Assembly (NCBI GenBank): GCA_017942035.1
Contig: JAGAVG010000011.1
Location: 20,329-84,328 of the forward strand
Reading direction: 5' to 3'
Length of the DNA: 64,000 nucleotides
Source of the DNA: a bacterium
Lineage (GTDB): Bacteria; Cyanobacteriota; Vampirovibrionia; Gastranaerophilales; Gastranaerophilaceae
The notes beneath the pieces are model-generated. The model was given only the letters and a program-made list of their open reading frames with translations, searched no databases and was not told where the DNA came from. The first letter of the stretch is position 1. Every line of letters starts with the position of its first letter. Both the position numbers and the translations under genes were made by a program. Positions 49,299-59,610 of the stretch are shown piece after piece.

Positions 49299-52200
49299 TT
49301 ATTTCCTCTTGTCAAGTCTTTTTCTGACAAATTCTCTAAAATGTATTTTCATTTCTTCAACAATAGTGTAAAAAGCCGGCACAAAGAAAGTTCCGACAAA
49401 AGCAACCGCAATCATTCCGCCAAAAACAGTCATTCCAACTGAATTACGGCTTGCGGCACCGGCACCTGATGCAAATACCAAAGGCAAAAGTCCGAGAATA
49501 AATGCAATGTTAGTCATCATTACCGCTCTAAATCTCAGCGTTGCAGCTTGGATTGCCGCATCTTTTATTGATAAACCGCTTTCATGAGCGTCTTTTGCAA
49601 ACTCAATAATCAAAATTGCCTGTTTAGTAGACAAACCAATCAACATAACAAGTCCGATTTGAGAATACAAATCCAGAGAATACCCCGATACATACTGGAA
49701 CAATAAAGCGCCGACAAGTGCGACCGGAGAAATCAATAATACAGCAATCGGAAGCATCCAGCTTTCATACAAACCTACAAGAAACAGATATATGAAAACA
49801 AGTGACATAACAAGTATAGGACCAATTTGCCCGCTTGATTGTTTTTCCTGCAATGAGCTGCCTGACCAGCCGTAACTCATATCTTTTGGCAAAACTTTTT
49901 CTGAAATATTCTCCATTATATTAATTGCATCACCGGAACTTACTCCGTTTCTTGCAACTCCGTTTATTGTAATTGCCGGATACATATTAAACCTTGTCAA
50001 ACTGTACGGCCCAACAATGTTTGAAATTTTCACAACAGATGATAACGGAACCATTCTGCCTGAATTGTTTTTGATATAAATATTATCCAAATTAGACGGT
50101 TTTTCTCTGAATTCAGAATCGGCCTGAAGATATACGCGGTAAACTCGTCCGAATTTATTGAAGTCATTTACATAAGATTTTCCGAAATATCCTGATAAAG
50201 CCGAATAAATTTCCGAAATATTTACCCCTTGAGCAAGCGCCTTTGCCTCATCAACTTTTATCATCATCTGAGGAAGATTTGCCGTAAAAGATGTATATAC
50301 AAGCTGGAACGCGGAATTTTTGTTAGCCTCGGCAATTAGTTTTTGCGCCTCATCATACAATTGTTGAGGGGTTCTGTCGCCTTTATCCAGCAATTGATAC
50401 TCAAACCCGCCAAACATACCAAGTCCGGATATTGAAGGCGGAGAAAATACCGCAATTGTTGCAGAAGGATAATTTTCAAATTCAGATTGAATTTTCTTTA
50501 AAATACTTTGCATTGAAAGATCATTGCTTTTACGTTTTGACCATTCAGAAAGACGTGCAACAATCAAGGCCGTATTTTCACCTGAAAAACCAACGAAAGT
50601 AATAGTTGTTTCAACTCCCGGGATTTGCAAAATTCTATTTTCAATCTCGGTTGCCACCATATCAGTTCTCGAGGCAGAAGATCCATCAGGAAGCTGGATT
50701 TGTGTAAACACAGCACCTCTATCTTCTGTAGGTAGAAATCCTTTTGGTATAATATAAAACATTAACCCGATAAATAATATAATTCCTCCAAATATAGTCA
50801 AAGTCATTTTAGGAGAATTAATAAAAACTTTTACCCCTTCAAGATATTTATCTCTGATAGAATAAAACCAATCATCAAATTTTTGTATAAAATCAAAATC
50901 AGCTTTTTCAGCCCCAGATTTCAAAATACTTGCGCATAACGCCGGAGCAAGAGTAAGGGCAACGAGAGTTGAAAGCCCGATTGAAGAAGCTATACACAGA
51001 GCAAATTGTCTGAACATTTGTCCCGTGATACCGGACATAAATGATACAGGAACAAATACCGCCATCAATACAAGCGAGGTTGCAAGTACGGCCCCAAAAA
51101 CTTCATTCATCGTAACTTGGGTGGCTTCTTTCGGATTTTTACCTTCCTGAATATGTCTTTGCGTATTTTCCAGAACAACTATAGCATCATCTACAACAAG
51201 TCCGACAGCAAGCACCAGTCCGAATAAAATCAGCAGGTTTATTGAAAATCCCAGTATATTCATAAAAATAAATACACCGATTAACGACACCGGAATAGCT
51301 GCAAAAGGGATTAAAGCAGCGCGTCCGCTTCCTAAAAACAAATAAGTTACGGCACCTACCAGTAATATTGCAAGCGCAATAGCACTTATAACCTCATGGA
51401 TTGACTCTCTAACAAAGTCCGTTTCGTCACGTTCTATTTTATATTCAATCCCCTGAGGAAAACCTTTGCTCAATTCTTTCATTTTCTTTCGAACTTTATT
51501 CGAAAGTTCAATAGCATTTGCCTCCGGCATCTGGCTTATAGAAATAATAGCCGAATCTTTTCCGCCGATACGAGAAAAGTAAGAGTAACTTTCAGCACCG
51601 AGTTCAACCCTTGCTATATCTTTCAGCTTAACCTGAGAACCGTCAGGTTTTGAACGAATGATAATATTTTCAAACTCTGAAACATCTTTTAAACGGCCTT
51701 TTGTTCTCATCGTAAGCTTAATCATCTGCTTGTTTTTCATTGGTTCAACACCCAAATCGCCGGCCGGAACCTGAGTGTTTTGAGCCTGAATTGCAGCATT
51801 CACTTCCGCTACAGATACCCCCAAATTTGCCATTTTATTTGCATCAAGCCAAATTCTCATAGAATAATCCGAGGAGCCGAATACTGCAACTTTACCAACA
51901 CCTTTAATTCTGTCAAGTTCATCTTTAATATAAATAGATGCATAGTTTGCAATATATAAAGAATCATAAGTATGCGTCGGTGAATTTACGGAAATCATCA
52001 TCAAACCGGGGCCGCCGGTGGATTTTTTTACAGACAAACCATAACGACGGACTTCTTCCGGCAGACGCGGAGTTACCAATTGAAGCTGGTTTTGAACGTT
52101 TACTACCGCCATATCCGGATCTGTTCCAATATTAAAATATATTGTTAATTCATACTGTCCGTTTCTTGATGTTGAAGACATATAAATCATGTTATCAACA

Positions 52201-52430
52201 CCGTTTACCTGAGCTTCAACCGGCGCGGCTATTGTATCTGATATAACATCTGAACTCGCACCGGCATAAGTCGCCGTTACCACAACCTGAGGCGGGGTAA
52301 TCGATGGGTATTCTTCAAGCGGAAGTGTTTTTATCATCAAAATACCGGCAAGAATTATCGCCAACGATATTACAATCGCCAGCTTTGGCCTTTTAATAAA
52401 TACATTTCCACCTTTATTATTTTCGTCCAT
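49299..52430 (-). CDS. RND multidrug efflux transporter (AcrB/HAE1 family)
   Basis: Proton-driven inner-membrane pump, 1043 residues, with 12 predicted membrane helices and two large periplasmic loops. The relay motif [13 protein letters not shown] (adjacent Asp pair ~ residue 405) and [17 protein letters not shown] are present; the second normally reads KNAIL, so Asn is replaced by Gln. Overlaps the adaptor stop by one base (TAATG). Confidence 0.95.
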   Translation of the reverse strand: MDENNKGGNVFIKRPKLAIVISLAIILAGILMIKTLPLEEYPSITPPQVVVTATYAGASSDVISDTIAAPVEAQVNGVDNMIYMSSTSRNGQYELTIYFNIGTDPDMAVVNVQNQLQLVTPRLPEEVRRYGLSVKKSTGGPGLMMISVNSPTHTYDSLYIANYASIYIKDELDRIKGVGKVAVFGSSDYSMRIWLDANKMANLGVSVAEVNAAIQAQNTQVPAGDLGVEPMKNKQMIKLTMRTKGRLKDVSEFENIIIRSKPDGSQVKLKDIARVELGAESYSYFSRIGGKDSAIISISQMPEANAIELSNKVRKKMKELSKGFPQGIEYKIERDETDFVRESIHEVISAIALAILLVGAVTYLFLGSGRAALIPFAAIPVSLIGVFIFMNILGFSINLLILFGLVLAVGLVVDDAIVVLENTQRHIQEGKNPKEATQVTMNEVFGAVLATSLVLMAVFVPVSFMSGITGQMFRQFALCIASSIGLSTLVALTLAPALCASILKSGAEKADFDFIQKFDDWFYSIRDKYLEGVKVFINSPKMTLTIFGGIILFIGLMFYIIPKGFLPTEDRGAVFTQIQLPDGSSASRTDMVATEIENRILQIPGVETTITFVGFSGENTALIVARLSEWSKRKSNDLSMQSILKKIQSEFENYPSATIAVFSPPSISGLGMFGGFEYQLLDKGDRTPQQLYDEAQKLIAEANKNSAFQLVYTSFTANLPQMMIKVDEAKALAQGVNISEIYSALSGYFGKSYVNDFNKFGRVYRVYLQADSEFREKPSNLDNIYIKNNSGRMVPLSSVVKISNIVGPYSLTRFNMYPAITINGVARNGVSSGDAINIMENISEKVLPKDMSYGWSGSSLQEKQSSGQIGPILVMSLVFIYLFLVGLYESWMLPIAVLLISPVALVGALLFQYVSGYSLDLYSQIGLVMLIGLSTKQAILIIEFAKDAHESGLSIKDAAIQAATLRFRAVMMTNIAFILGLLPLVFASGAGAASRNSVGMTVFGGMIAVAFVGTFFVPAFYTIVEEMKIHFREFVRKRLDKRK

Positions 52431-53635
52431 TATTTCTTTGTCCTTCTGAAAAATTTATTTTTTGATTTTTCCAATGCATTATTTTGCTGATTTTGTCTAA
52501 TTTTTGCCATTTCTTCCACACTTACGGCATGAATAGGTTTTCCCGGAACTACTTTTTGCAAACCATCAGTTACAATTTTGTCACCTGATTTTATTCCTGA
52601 AGATACAATCCACAAATCATCTTTTTGGCCTGAAGTTTTTATATATGTTAACTGAGGAAGTCCTTTTTCATCAATTTTATAAACATATTTTCCCTCCTGA
52701 TTTTCCTGAACTGCAATCTGAGGAACCACAGGAACTTCTGTTGAATTATTTGCATAAAGTTTTACCGTCACAAATTCACCATGAATAAGTTCGCTGTTTG
52801 GATTTTTAAAAGTTGCACGCATTACAACCGTACCGGTCGTCTGGTCAACTTTGTTATCATGAAAATCTTGTACACCGTCATAACGATATTTGGCTCCATT
52901 TTGAAGAAGTAATTCAACTTTTCGATTTGCATTAGTAGCGCCGTCAATATTGCTTATTTCCGCAAAGTCACCCGCCTCTAAAGGGAAAGTCACATATATC
53001 GGATTGTCACTGTTAATAGTTGTAATTGCACCGCTTGACGGAGTTACGTAGTTCCCAACCGTAACCGTTATTATACCTACACGGCCATCAACCGGAGATT
53101 TAACGGTTGTGTAGCCTAAATTTCTGTTTGCATCCGCAGCCCTTGCATTAGCTGACGCAAGCTGAGCCCTCAGGGCATCGCGACTCGAAAGAATTTCATC
53201 ATAGCGGGCTTTTGCAATATAATCTTTTGCAACAAGTTCTTTAGCTCTCGCCAATTGCTTTTCAGCATAATCCAACTGTGCTTTAATGTTTTTAATATCA
53301 GCAGAAACTACATCTGCAGCATTTTTATACTCTCCGGGTTCTATTAAAAAAAGTGCCTGTCCTTTTTTTACATAATCACCCTCTTTAAAATAACTTTTTT
53401 GCAGATAGCCTGAAATTCTGGCCATTACGGATACTTGATATTTTGAAGCAATACGCCCCGGCGCCTCATATTCTTTTATAACGTCTGTTGTTCCGATTTC
53501 TTCAACTACAACATCCGGAGCCGGTTTACTCATCATTGCTTTTGATTTCATAATCTGGCCATATTTTGATGTCCCAAGCCTGAACATTATTGCCGCAAAT
53601 ATTAGCAGCAAAACTATTATTATATTTTTTTTCAT
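52430..53635 (-). CDS. RND efflux membrane-fusion (adaptor) protein
   Basis: Periplasmic adaptor of AcrA type, 401 residues, with an N-terminal hydrophobic segment ([17 protein letters not shown]). Lipoyl half-motifs ([20 protein letters not shown] and [20 protein letters not shown]) bracket a helical hairpin with [20 protein letters not shown]. Beta-barrel follows. AGGAGAG ribosome site. First gene of the pump operon; no regulator gene adjoins. Confidence 0.93.
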   Translation of the reverse strand: MKKNIIIVLLLIFAAIMFRLGTSKYGQIMKSKAMMSKPAPDVVVEEIGTTDVIKEYEAPGRIASKYQVSVMARISGYLQKSYFKEGDYVKKGQALFLIEPGEYKNAADVVSADIKNIKAQLDYAEKQLARAKELVAKDYIAKARYDEILSSRDALRAQLASANARAADANRNLGYTTVKSPVDGRVGIITVTVGNYVTPSSGAITTINSDNPIYVTFPLEAGDFAEISNIDGATNANRKVELLLQNGAKYRYDGVQDFHDNKVDQTTGTVVMRATFKNPNSELIHGEFVTVKLYANNSTEVPVVPQIAVQENQEGKYVYKIDEKGLPQLTYIKTSGQKDDLWIVSSGIKSGDKIVTDGLQKVVPGKPIHAVSVEEMAKIRQNQQNNALEKSKNKFFRRTKK

Positions 53636-53653
53636 TAGCTCTCCTGTAAATTA

Positions 53654-53699
53654 AATAGTCTGATATAATCATACTATTAAGAAGAAAACTCTATGTCAA
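53654..53699 (-). promoter_or_regulatory. Efflux operon promoter with palindrome
   Basis: On the minus strand TTGACA-N17-TAGTAT. The -10 lies in AATAGT-N13-ACTATT, an inverted repeat that could be an operator. Confidence 0.5.
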
Positions 53700-53751
53700 T
53701 AAACATAACGGCTATTGACAAACTTTCATTTTATCCATACCGGATTTAACT

Positions 53752-53785
53752 GGATTGCCAAGCTCATTTCATTCGCTCGCAATGA
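53752..53785 (-). repeat. Diverged R2 repeat
   Basis: GTCATTGCGAGCGAATG...TTGGCAATCC on the minus strand, a degenerate copy of the R2 family. Confidence 0.55.
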
Positions 53786-53800
53786 CTAATCAGTAATAAC

Positions 53801-53832
53801 AAGGCGGCTTGAACTTACGTTCAAGCCGCCTT
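53801..53832 (-). terminator. Terminator of rpoB-rpoC1-rpoC2
   Basis: Perfect 14-bp stem AAGGCGGCTTGAAC and complement with a 4-nt loop, 23 nt from the rpoC2 stop. Confidence 0.75.
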
Positions 53833-53854
53833 AATCTATATATTACCCAAAGAA

Positions 53855-56800
53855 CTATTGGATTGAATCGGTGTCATCACTTATGAAATCCGGAGTTCCA
53901 AACATTCCTTCAATTTCTTCCAAAATTGCGGAAGGTTTTCTTGCCTGATTTCTTTGAGCTACGGCACGTTTTCTTTCTTCACGTTCTTTTTCTTCGTTAG
54001 CATTTGTCAAGTGGTGGAAACCGGTACCGGCAGGAATTAATCTACCGATAATTACGTTTTCTTTCAAACCTCTCAACATATCTTTCTTACCATCTACAGC
54101 GGCTTCTGTCAAGATTCTTGTTGTTTCTTGGAATGATGCAGCTGAAATGAAAGATTCTGTATTCAAAGATGCTTTTGTGATACCTAAAAGCATGTATTCA
54201 CAAGTTGCCGGAGTTAAGCCAGCATCTTCAGCTTCTTTGTTTTCTTTTTCAAATACCTGCATTTCAACCAGTTCACCCGGTAACAATTTAGTATCGCCGG
54301 CATCAACAATCTTAACTTTCTTAGTCATCTGACGAACGATAATTTCTACGTGTTTATCAGCAATTTCAACACCCTGAGAACGGTATACACGCTGAACTTC
54401 GTCTACAAGGTATTGTTGAGCAGCTTCCGGTCCGCATAATCTGATTACGTCGTGCGGGTTCAGAGGGCCGCTTGTTAAAGGCTGACCTTTTGTGATTTTT
54501 TGTTTGTCGTGAACGATAATATTTGCATCAATTGCATATTTAATTTCAACTCTTCCGTTGTCATTTACAATATACAATCTCGGCAAGTCTTCATCTGTCA
54601 CGATTTCAGCAACGCCGTCTTCTTCTGCTAATATTGCACAATCTTTCGGTTTTCTTGCTTCAAGAAGTTCTTCAACCCTCGGCAAACCTTGTACGATGTC
54701 ACCAGTTTTCTGTCTTTCGAATACAAGTGTTGCGATAATATCACCACGTAATACAAGCGCACCGGCTTCTACCTGTAGCATTGTACCTGGGCTAATCAAG
54801 TAAGGACGGCCGGTTCTGATTGTAACTTCACCTTTATTTACGGCTATAACCTGACCTGATACAGGAGATTTGTCGCCGCTTTCTGAAATTACGGAATCAA
54901 GTTTTACAAAATCACCTTTCTTAACACAAGCTTTTGATGAAATCTTGCAAACTTCTTCGTTTTCAGAATTTGTTAACAACAATCTTCTTGCATCTTCTCT
55001 TTCATGTTTAATTGATGCAACACCATCATACAATGAAAGAACTTGAGTTTTGGCTACCGGAGTTTTCGGTGAAATAGTTTCGCCATCTTTTACAAGCAAT
55101 TCTGTTTGAAGAGATGACATTAACTTAGCATTACCTTCAAATTCACGGCGGACAATCAAGTTTTCAAGAACAACAATTCTCAAAGACTCTTTGTCATCCA
55201 ATTCAACCATACCTTTCAAGTGAGACAGGTATCCTTGCATTTGAAGAACAAGACTTGTTCTTGTAATTGTTGAACCGTCAAGGTTTCTAACTCTTGCACC
55301 GTCTTTGTATTGAAGCTGTGTAACAGGAACGATATCAATCAATTCATCTGTTGTGTTGAATTTAATTGAAACGTCTTTCTGCTCAACTTTCAATACCTGA
55401 ACAGGTCTTACAAGAATTTGGATAGGCTGGTTAGAAATTGAATCTTCATCCAATGTCAAACCGCTGTCTAACTCTTCATCAAGATCATCAATATCAAGAT
55501 CATCCATTGAAGATTCCATAATTGTAACAATTGAAGTTTCTTTAGCCTTGATACCGTCAGCGATTACGGTACCTTTCTTGATAACTTCACCTTCATCAAC
55601 TTTCAATTCTGAAACACTTGACAAAGTATGAACTTCACCAGGTCTTACGGTAATTTCATGGATTACGTCATTGTATTCTTTGAATTCAACGATACCGTCA
55701 AGGTGGCAGTACAAATCTTTAACGATTTCAGTACCAGCACTAACTTGAGTTCCGTTTTCAACCATTTTCAATGATGAATCTTTATTTACCTGATAGATTT
55801 CTTCAGGAATAAATACTACAGAACCCGGTTTTGTAATAATCTGGTTTTCATCAACTTCAACATCAACGTATCTGATTTCACCGGATGATGTTACCGCGCA
55901 CTCATCATCAATAAGTTCTGCGATAATCATTCCGTTTTCAACAGTTGTATCAACAGGAGCTTTTACAATGTATCTTTCACCCGTAGCGTTAACTGTCCAG
56001 ATTTGTTCTTTCTTTGTCTGTTCAAAAGTTGCATTTTCAGGTTTCAAAGACGCGATAACGATTGTTAATTCTTTACCGTGAACAATCTTTTTAATATTTT
56101 TACCTTCAAATTTAACTTCTTCAATTTCTAAATCTTCACCGAAACGAACTTCACCGCCGTGTTCAGAAATAGTAAGAGTTTCAGCAAGTTTTTCACCGGC
56201 TTTGATTTTCTGTTCATCTTTAACGAGAACTTTTGATCCGCCAGGAAGGTTATAAACATCACCGCCAAGAACCCAGATAATACCTTGTTTGTTTGTAGTT
56301 CTTGAGATGTTTCCTTGTCTGTCTTTCTTTTCATCAGCAACAAAATCTTCGTAGAATACTTCACCTGAAAGGTCAGAAGTAATATCTTTTGTCGCTTTTT
56401 CTGTCAAACGAGAACCGTCTCCAGAAGATACCGGTTCGTATTCGGCAAGTTTAAATCCTTTTTCTACCTTCATTCCGTTTGTAAAGAATACTTTAGATCC
56501 AGCCGGAATGTGGTATTTTTCAGATTTCTTTTCGCCTTTAACTTCGATATCGGCTTCATAGTTTGCAACTTGAACAACATCACCGTGACGGGTTCTAAGT
56601 TCGCGGGTTTTAACGTTTGATACAACTTCACCGGCGATTTTAGTTTCAACCGACTTCATTGCACCTGAACCTTTGAATACACCACCGGTGTGGAATGTTC
56701 TCATTGTAAGCTGTGTTCCAGGTTCACCGATTGACTGAGCTGCGATAATACCGATTGCTTCACCGATATCAACCATTTTTTGGGTTGTCATTGCCCAGCC

Positions 56801-57718
56801 GTAACATTTTTGGCAAATACCGTATTCAAGTCCGCAAGTCAAGCCTGAACGAACTTTCAGGGTATGAAGATCAAGATGTGAAATCTTTTTGATGTCACGT
56901 CTGTTTAATGTTGTTCCTTTTGCTACAAGAACGGTTCCGTCTGTATCTTTAATATCTTCAGCAACAGTTCTTCCAAGCAATCTGTCAATCAACGGAACGA
57001 TAACTACATCACCGTCCATAATCGGTTTCATGTCAATAGCTTTGTCTGTATGACAGTCATCTGCTCTGATAATTACATCCTGAGCAACGTCAACAAGACG
57101 TCTTGTCAAATATCCTGAGTCAGCAGTTTTTAACGCTGTATCTACAAGACCCTTACGTGCACCGTATGATGAAATGATGTATTCTGTAACGGATAGACCT
57201 TCTTTAAAGTTTGATTTAATCGGCAAGTCGATAATCTGTCCCTGTGCGTCAGCCATCAAACCTCTCATACCAACCAGCTGTGATACCTGAGATAAGTTAC
57301 CTCTCGCTCCGGAGAATGCCATCATATATACCGGATTTAATCTGTCAAAGTTTTTTACTACCTGTTCTGTCAATTTTGAAGTTGTTTCAGACCAGGTGTC
57401 GATAACTTTTGTATATCTTTCTACCTCGGTAATTTCACCTTTGAGATATCTATTTGTTGATTTTTCGATTTCTTTTTCAGCTTCTTGAAGTAATTCTTTT
57501 TTTACAGCAGGAACCTGCAAGTCAGCAATCGAAATTGTTGTACCTGATTTGGTTGCAAATTTGTAACCAAGGTTTTTCAAACTGTTAGCCAATTCAGCAG
57601 TTTTTGCTCCGCCGTATTCCAAATACATCTGGGCAAGCAACTGGTTCAAAGCCTTTTTATCCATCTGTTTGTTGATGAAATCTACAGTTTTCTTTGCATT
57701 TGTATAAGTTGTTTCCAT
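53855..57718 (-). CDS. rpoC2: RNA polymerase beta' subunit, C-terminal part
   Basis: Encodes the C-terminal part of beta', including the bridge-helix/trigger-loop regions (LTMRTFHTGGVF, GARGNLSQVSQLVGMRG). It starts METTYTNAKKTVDFINKQMD..., aligning with cyanobacterial RpoC2 starts, and runs 1287 residues. A long beta-rich insertion (roughly residues 350-1000) fits the SI3-type insertion seen in cyanobacterial RpoC2. Four Cys (CHTDKA...CGLEYGICQKC) give the second zinc site. 53 nt after rpoC1. The split is the hallmark of the cyanobacterial line. Confidence 0.96.
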   Translation of the reverse strand: METTYTNAKKTVDFINKQMDKKALNQLLAQMYLEYGGAKTAELANSLKNLGYKFATKSGTTISIADLQVPAVKKELLQEAEKEIEKSTNRYLKGEITEVERYTKVIDTWSETTSKLTEQVVKNFDRLNPVYMMAFSGARGNLSQVSQLVGMRGLMADAQGQIIDLPIKSNFKEGLSVTEYIISSYGARKGLVDTALKTADSGYLTRRLVDVAQDVIIRADDCHTDKAIDMKPIMDGDVVIVPLIDRLLGRTVAEDIKDTDGTVLVAKGTTLNRRDIKKISHLDLHTLKVRSGLTCGLEYGICQKCYGWAMTTQKMVDIGEAIGIIAAQSIGEPGTQLTMRTFHTGGVFKGSGAMKSVETKIAGEVVSNVKTRELRTRHGDVVQVANYEADIEVKGEKKSEKYHIPAGSKVFFTNGMKVEKGFKLAEYEPVSSGDGSRLTEKATKDITSDLSGEVFYEDFVADEKKDRQGNISRTTNKQGIIWVLGGDVYNLPGGSKVLVKDEQKIKAGEKLAETLTISEHGGEVRFGEDLEIEEVKFEGKNIKKIVHGKELTIVIASLKPENATFEQTKKEQIWTVNATGERYIVKAPVDTTVENGMIIAELIDDECAVTSSGEIRYVDVEVDENQIITKPGSVVFIPEEIYQVNKDSSLKMVENGTQVSAGTEIVKDLYCHLDGIVEFKEYNDVIHEITVRPGEVHTLSSVSELKVDEGEVIKKGTVIADGIKAKETSIVTIMESSMDDLDIDDLDEELDSGLTLDEDSISNQPIQILVRPVQVLKVEQKDVSIKFNTTDELIDIVPVTQLQYKDGARVRNLDGSTITRTSLVLQMQGYLSHLKGMVELDDKESLRIVVLENLIVRREFEGNAKLMSSLQTELLVKDGETISPKTPVAKTQVLSLYDGVASIKHEREDARRLLLTNSENEEVCKISSKACVKKGDFVKLDSVISESGDKSPVSGQVIAVNKGEVTIRTGRPYLISPGTMLQVEAGALVLRGDIIATLVFERQKTGDIVQGLPRVEELLEARKPKDCAILAEEDGVAEIVTDEDLPRLYIVNDNGRVEIKYAIDANIIVHDKQKITKGQPLTSGPLNPHDVIRLCGPEAAQQYLVDEVQRVYRSQGVEIADKHVEIIVRQMTKKVKIVDAGDTKLLPGELVEMQVFEKENKEAEDAGLTPATCEYMLLGITKASLNTESFISAASFQETTRILTEAAVDGKKDMLRGLKENVIIGRLIPAGTGFHHLTNANEEKEREERKRAVAQRNQARKPSAILEEIEGMFGTPDFISDDTDSIQ

Positions 57719-57771
57719 TCTATTTTTTCCTTATTTAGTAATTAATTTGTTACCATTAATATTTATCAATA

Positions 57772-59481
57772 CTAAGCAAGAGCTTTTCTTACAGCTTCGT
57801 TGAAAATAATTCTTCCGGCTGTAGTTTCAAGTCTTTCACCTTTTTCATCTCTTACAATAATCTTATCGTGGAGAGAAATTACACCAACTTCAAGAGCAGA
57901 AATTGCATCCTGGAAGTTATAGAAATAACCTTTGATAGGCGCTTCCTGATCTTTGATAATTGTCAGGTAATACATACCCAATACCATGTCCTGAGTAGGT
58001 GTGATAATCGGTTTACCTGTAGCAGGTGCCAAAATATTATTTGTTGCAAGCATCAACATTCTGGCTTCTGTTTGAGCTTCGATTGATAACGGTACGTGAA
58101 CAGCCATTTGGTCACCGTCGAAGTCCGCGTTGAATGCGGTACATACACGAGGGTGAAGCTGAATTGCACGGCCTTCAACCAATTTAGGTTCAAATGCCTG
58201 AATACCTAATCTGTGAAGAGTTGGGGCACGGTTTAACATAACCGGATGTCCTTCGATTACCTCTTCTAAGATATCCCAAACAACAGGTTCTGAACGTTCA
58301 ATTTTCTTTTTAGCTGATTTAATATTTTGAACGTATCCTCTTTCAATCAACTTATTTACAACGAACGGCTTAAACAATTCGATTGCCATTTCTTTCGGCA
58401 AGCCGCACTGATTTAATTTCAACTGCGGACCTACTACGATAACTGAACGGCCTGAGTAGTCAACACGTTTACCAAGCAAGTTCTGACGGAAACGTCCCTG
58501 TTTACCTTCGATAATGTTAGAAAGTGATTTCAATGCTCTGTTATTCGGGCCTACAACAGTTCTTCCGCGGCGGCCGTTATCAATCAAAGCGTCAACTGCT
58601 TCTTGAAGCATTCTCTTTTCGTTTCTAACGATAATTTCAGGAGCGCCCATTTCCAAAAGTCTTTGCAAACGGTTGTTTCTGTTGATTACACGTCTGTATA
58701 AGTCGTTCAAATCAGATGTTGCGAAACGTCCGCCATCCAATTGTACCATCGGTCTTAAATCCGGCGGAGTTACAGGGAGTACATCCATAATCATCCAGGT
58801 CGGATCTGTTTCTGAAGAAATTAAGCTGTCTAACAATCTTAATCTTTTTATCAATTTAGATTTTCTCTGAACTGAATTTACTGTTCCTGCAAGTTCTTCT
58901 CTGATTTCTTCTGCCAAACCTTTAACATCAACTTCTGCCAAAAGTTCTTTTATAGCCTCAGCTCCGATACCGACTTTTAGTTCTGAGTCTTCGTTTTCTG
59001 CCATAAAATCTTCATATTCTTCTTCTGAAAGAAGCTGGAATTTTTTGAACGGACTATCTGCACCATCTAGAACAACGTAGTTGTTAAAATAGATTACCTG
59101 TTCCAAATCTTTCAAGGTCATATCAAGGAGTAATCCCAAATAAGAAGGAATACCTTTCAAAAACCAGATATGTGAAACCGGAGCTGCCAATTTGATGTGA
59201 CCCATTCTCTGACGTCTAACTTTTGAATCGGTAACTTCAACACCGCAGCGTTCACAGATAATACCTTTATGTCTTACTCTTTTATATTTACCGCAATAAC
59301 ATTCCCAGTCCTTCGTTGGGCCAAAAATTCTTTCGCAGAAAAGGCCGTCGCGTTCAGGTTTCAAAGTACGGTAGTTAATTGTTTCCGGCTTAGTAACTTC
59401 ACCATAGGACCATTTCAAAATCCTTTCAGGTGACGCGATACTAATTCGTATATAGTCAAAATAATCTATACTTGTTGACAT
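57772..59481 (-). CDS. rpoC1: RNA polymerase beta' subunit, N-terminal part
   Basis: N-terminal part of beta' with the zinc-binding [19 protein letters not shown] motif, the clamp helices and the catalytic loop NADFDGDQM whose Asp453, Asp455 and Asp457 bind Mg. It ends [14 protein letters not shown], the position where cyanobacterial RpoC1 also ends. Length 569 residues is a little shorter than in Cyanobacteria (600-680). Separated from rpoB by 129 nt that include a possible long stem (AGGTCAGGAAG with CTTCCTGCCTT). Confidence 0.96.
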   Translation of the reverse strand: MSTSIDYFDYIRISIASPERILKWSYGEVTKPETINYRTLKPERDGLFCERIFGPTKDWECYCGKYKRVRHKGIICERCGVEVTDSKVRRQRMGHIKLAAPVSHIWFLKGIPSYLGLLLDMTLKDLEQVIYFNNYVVLDGADSPFKKFQLLSEEEYEDFMAENEDSELKVGIGAEAIKELLAEVDVKGLAEEIREELAGTVNSVQRKSKLIKRLRLLDSLISSETDPTWMIMDVLPVTPPDLRPMVQLDGGRFATSDLNDLYRRVINRNNRLQRLLEMGAPEIIVRNEKRMLQEAVDALIDNGRRGRTVVGPNNRALKSLSNIIEGKQGRFRQNLLGKRVDYSGRSVIVVGPQLKLNQCGLPKEMAIELFKPFVVNKLIERGYVQNIKSAKKKIERSEPVVWDILEEVIEGHPVMLNRAPTLHRLGIQAFEPKLVEGRAIQLHPRVCTAFNADFDGDQMAVHVPLSIEAQTEARMLMLATNNILAPATGKPIITPTQDMVLGMYYLTIIKDQEAPIKGYFYNFQDAISALEVGVISLHDKIIVRDEKGERLETTAGRIIFNEAVRKALA

Positions 59482-59610
59482 TTATATCTCCTTTTGTATT
59501 TTTTTTGGATTAATTTTGTTTTAAGAAGTTGAAAGGTCAGGAAGTCTTACAAACAAACTGTTCTCAGAAATCAGCTTGACATCAAGCCTTCCTGCCTTCT
59601 GTTCTTCTGT

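Noticed and set aside
54147..54803. Plus-strand frames inside rpoC2
   Set aside because: Shadows of a conserved essential gene; no promoter or ribosome site.
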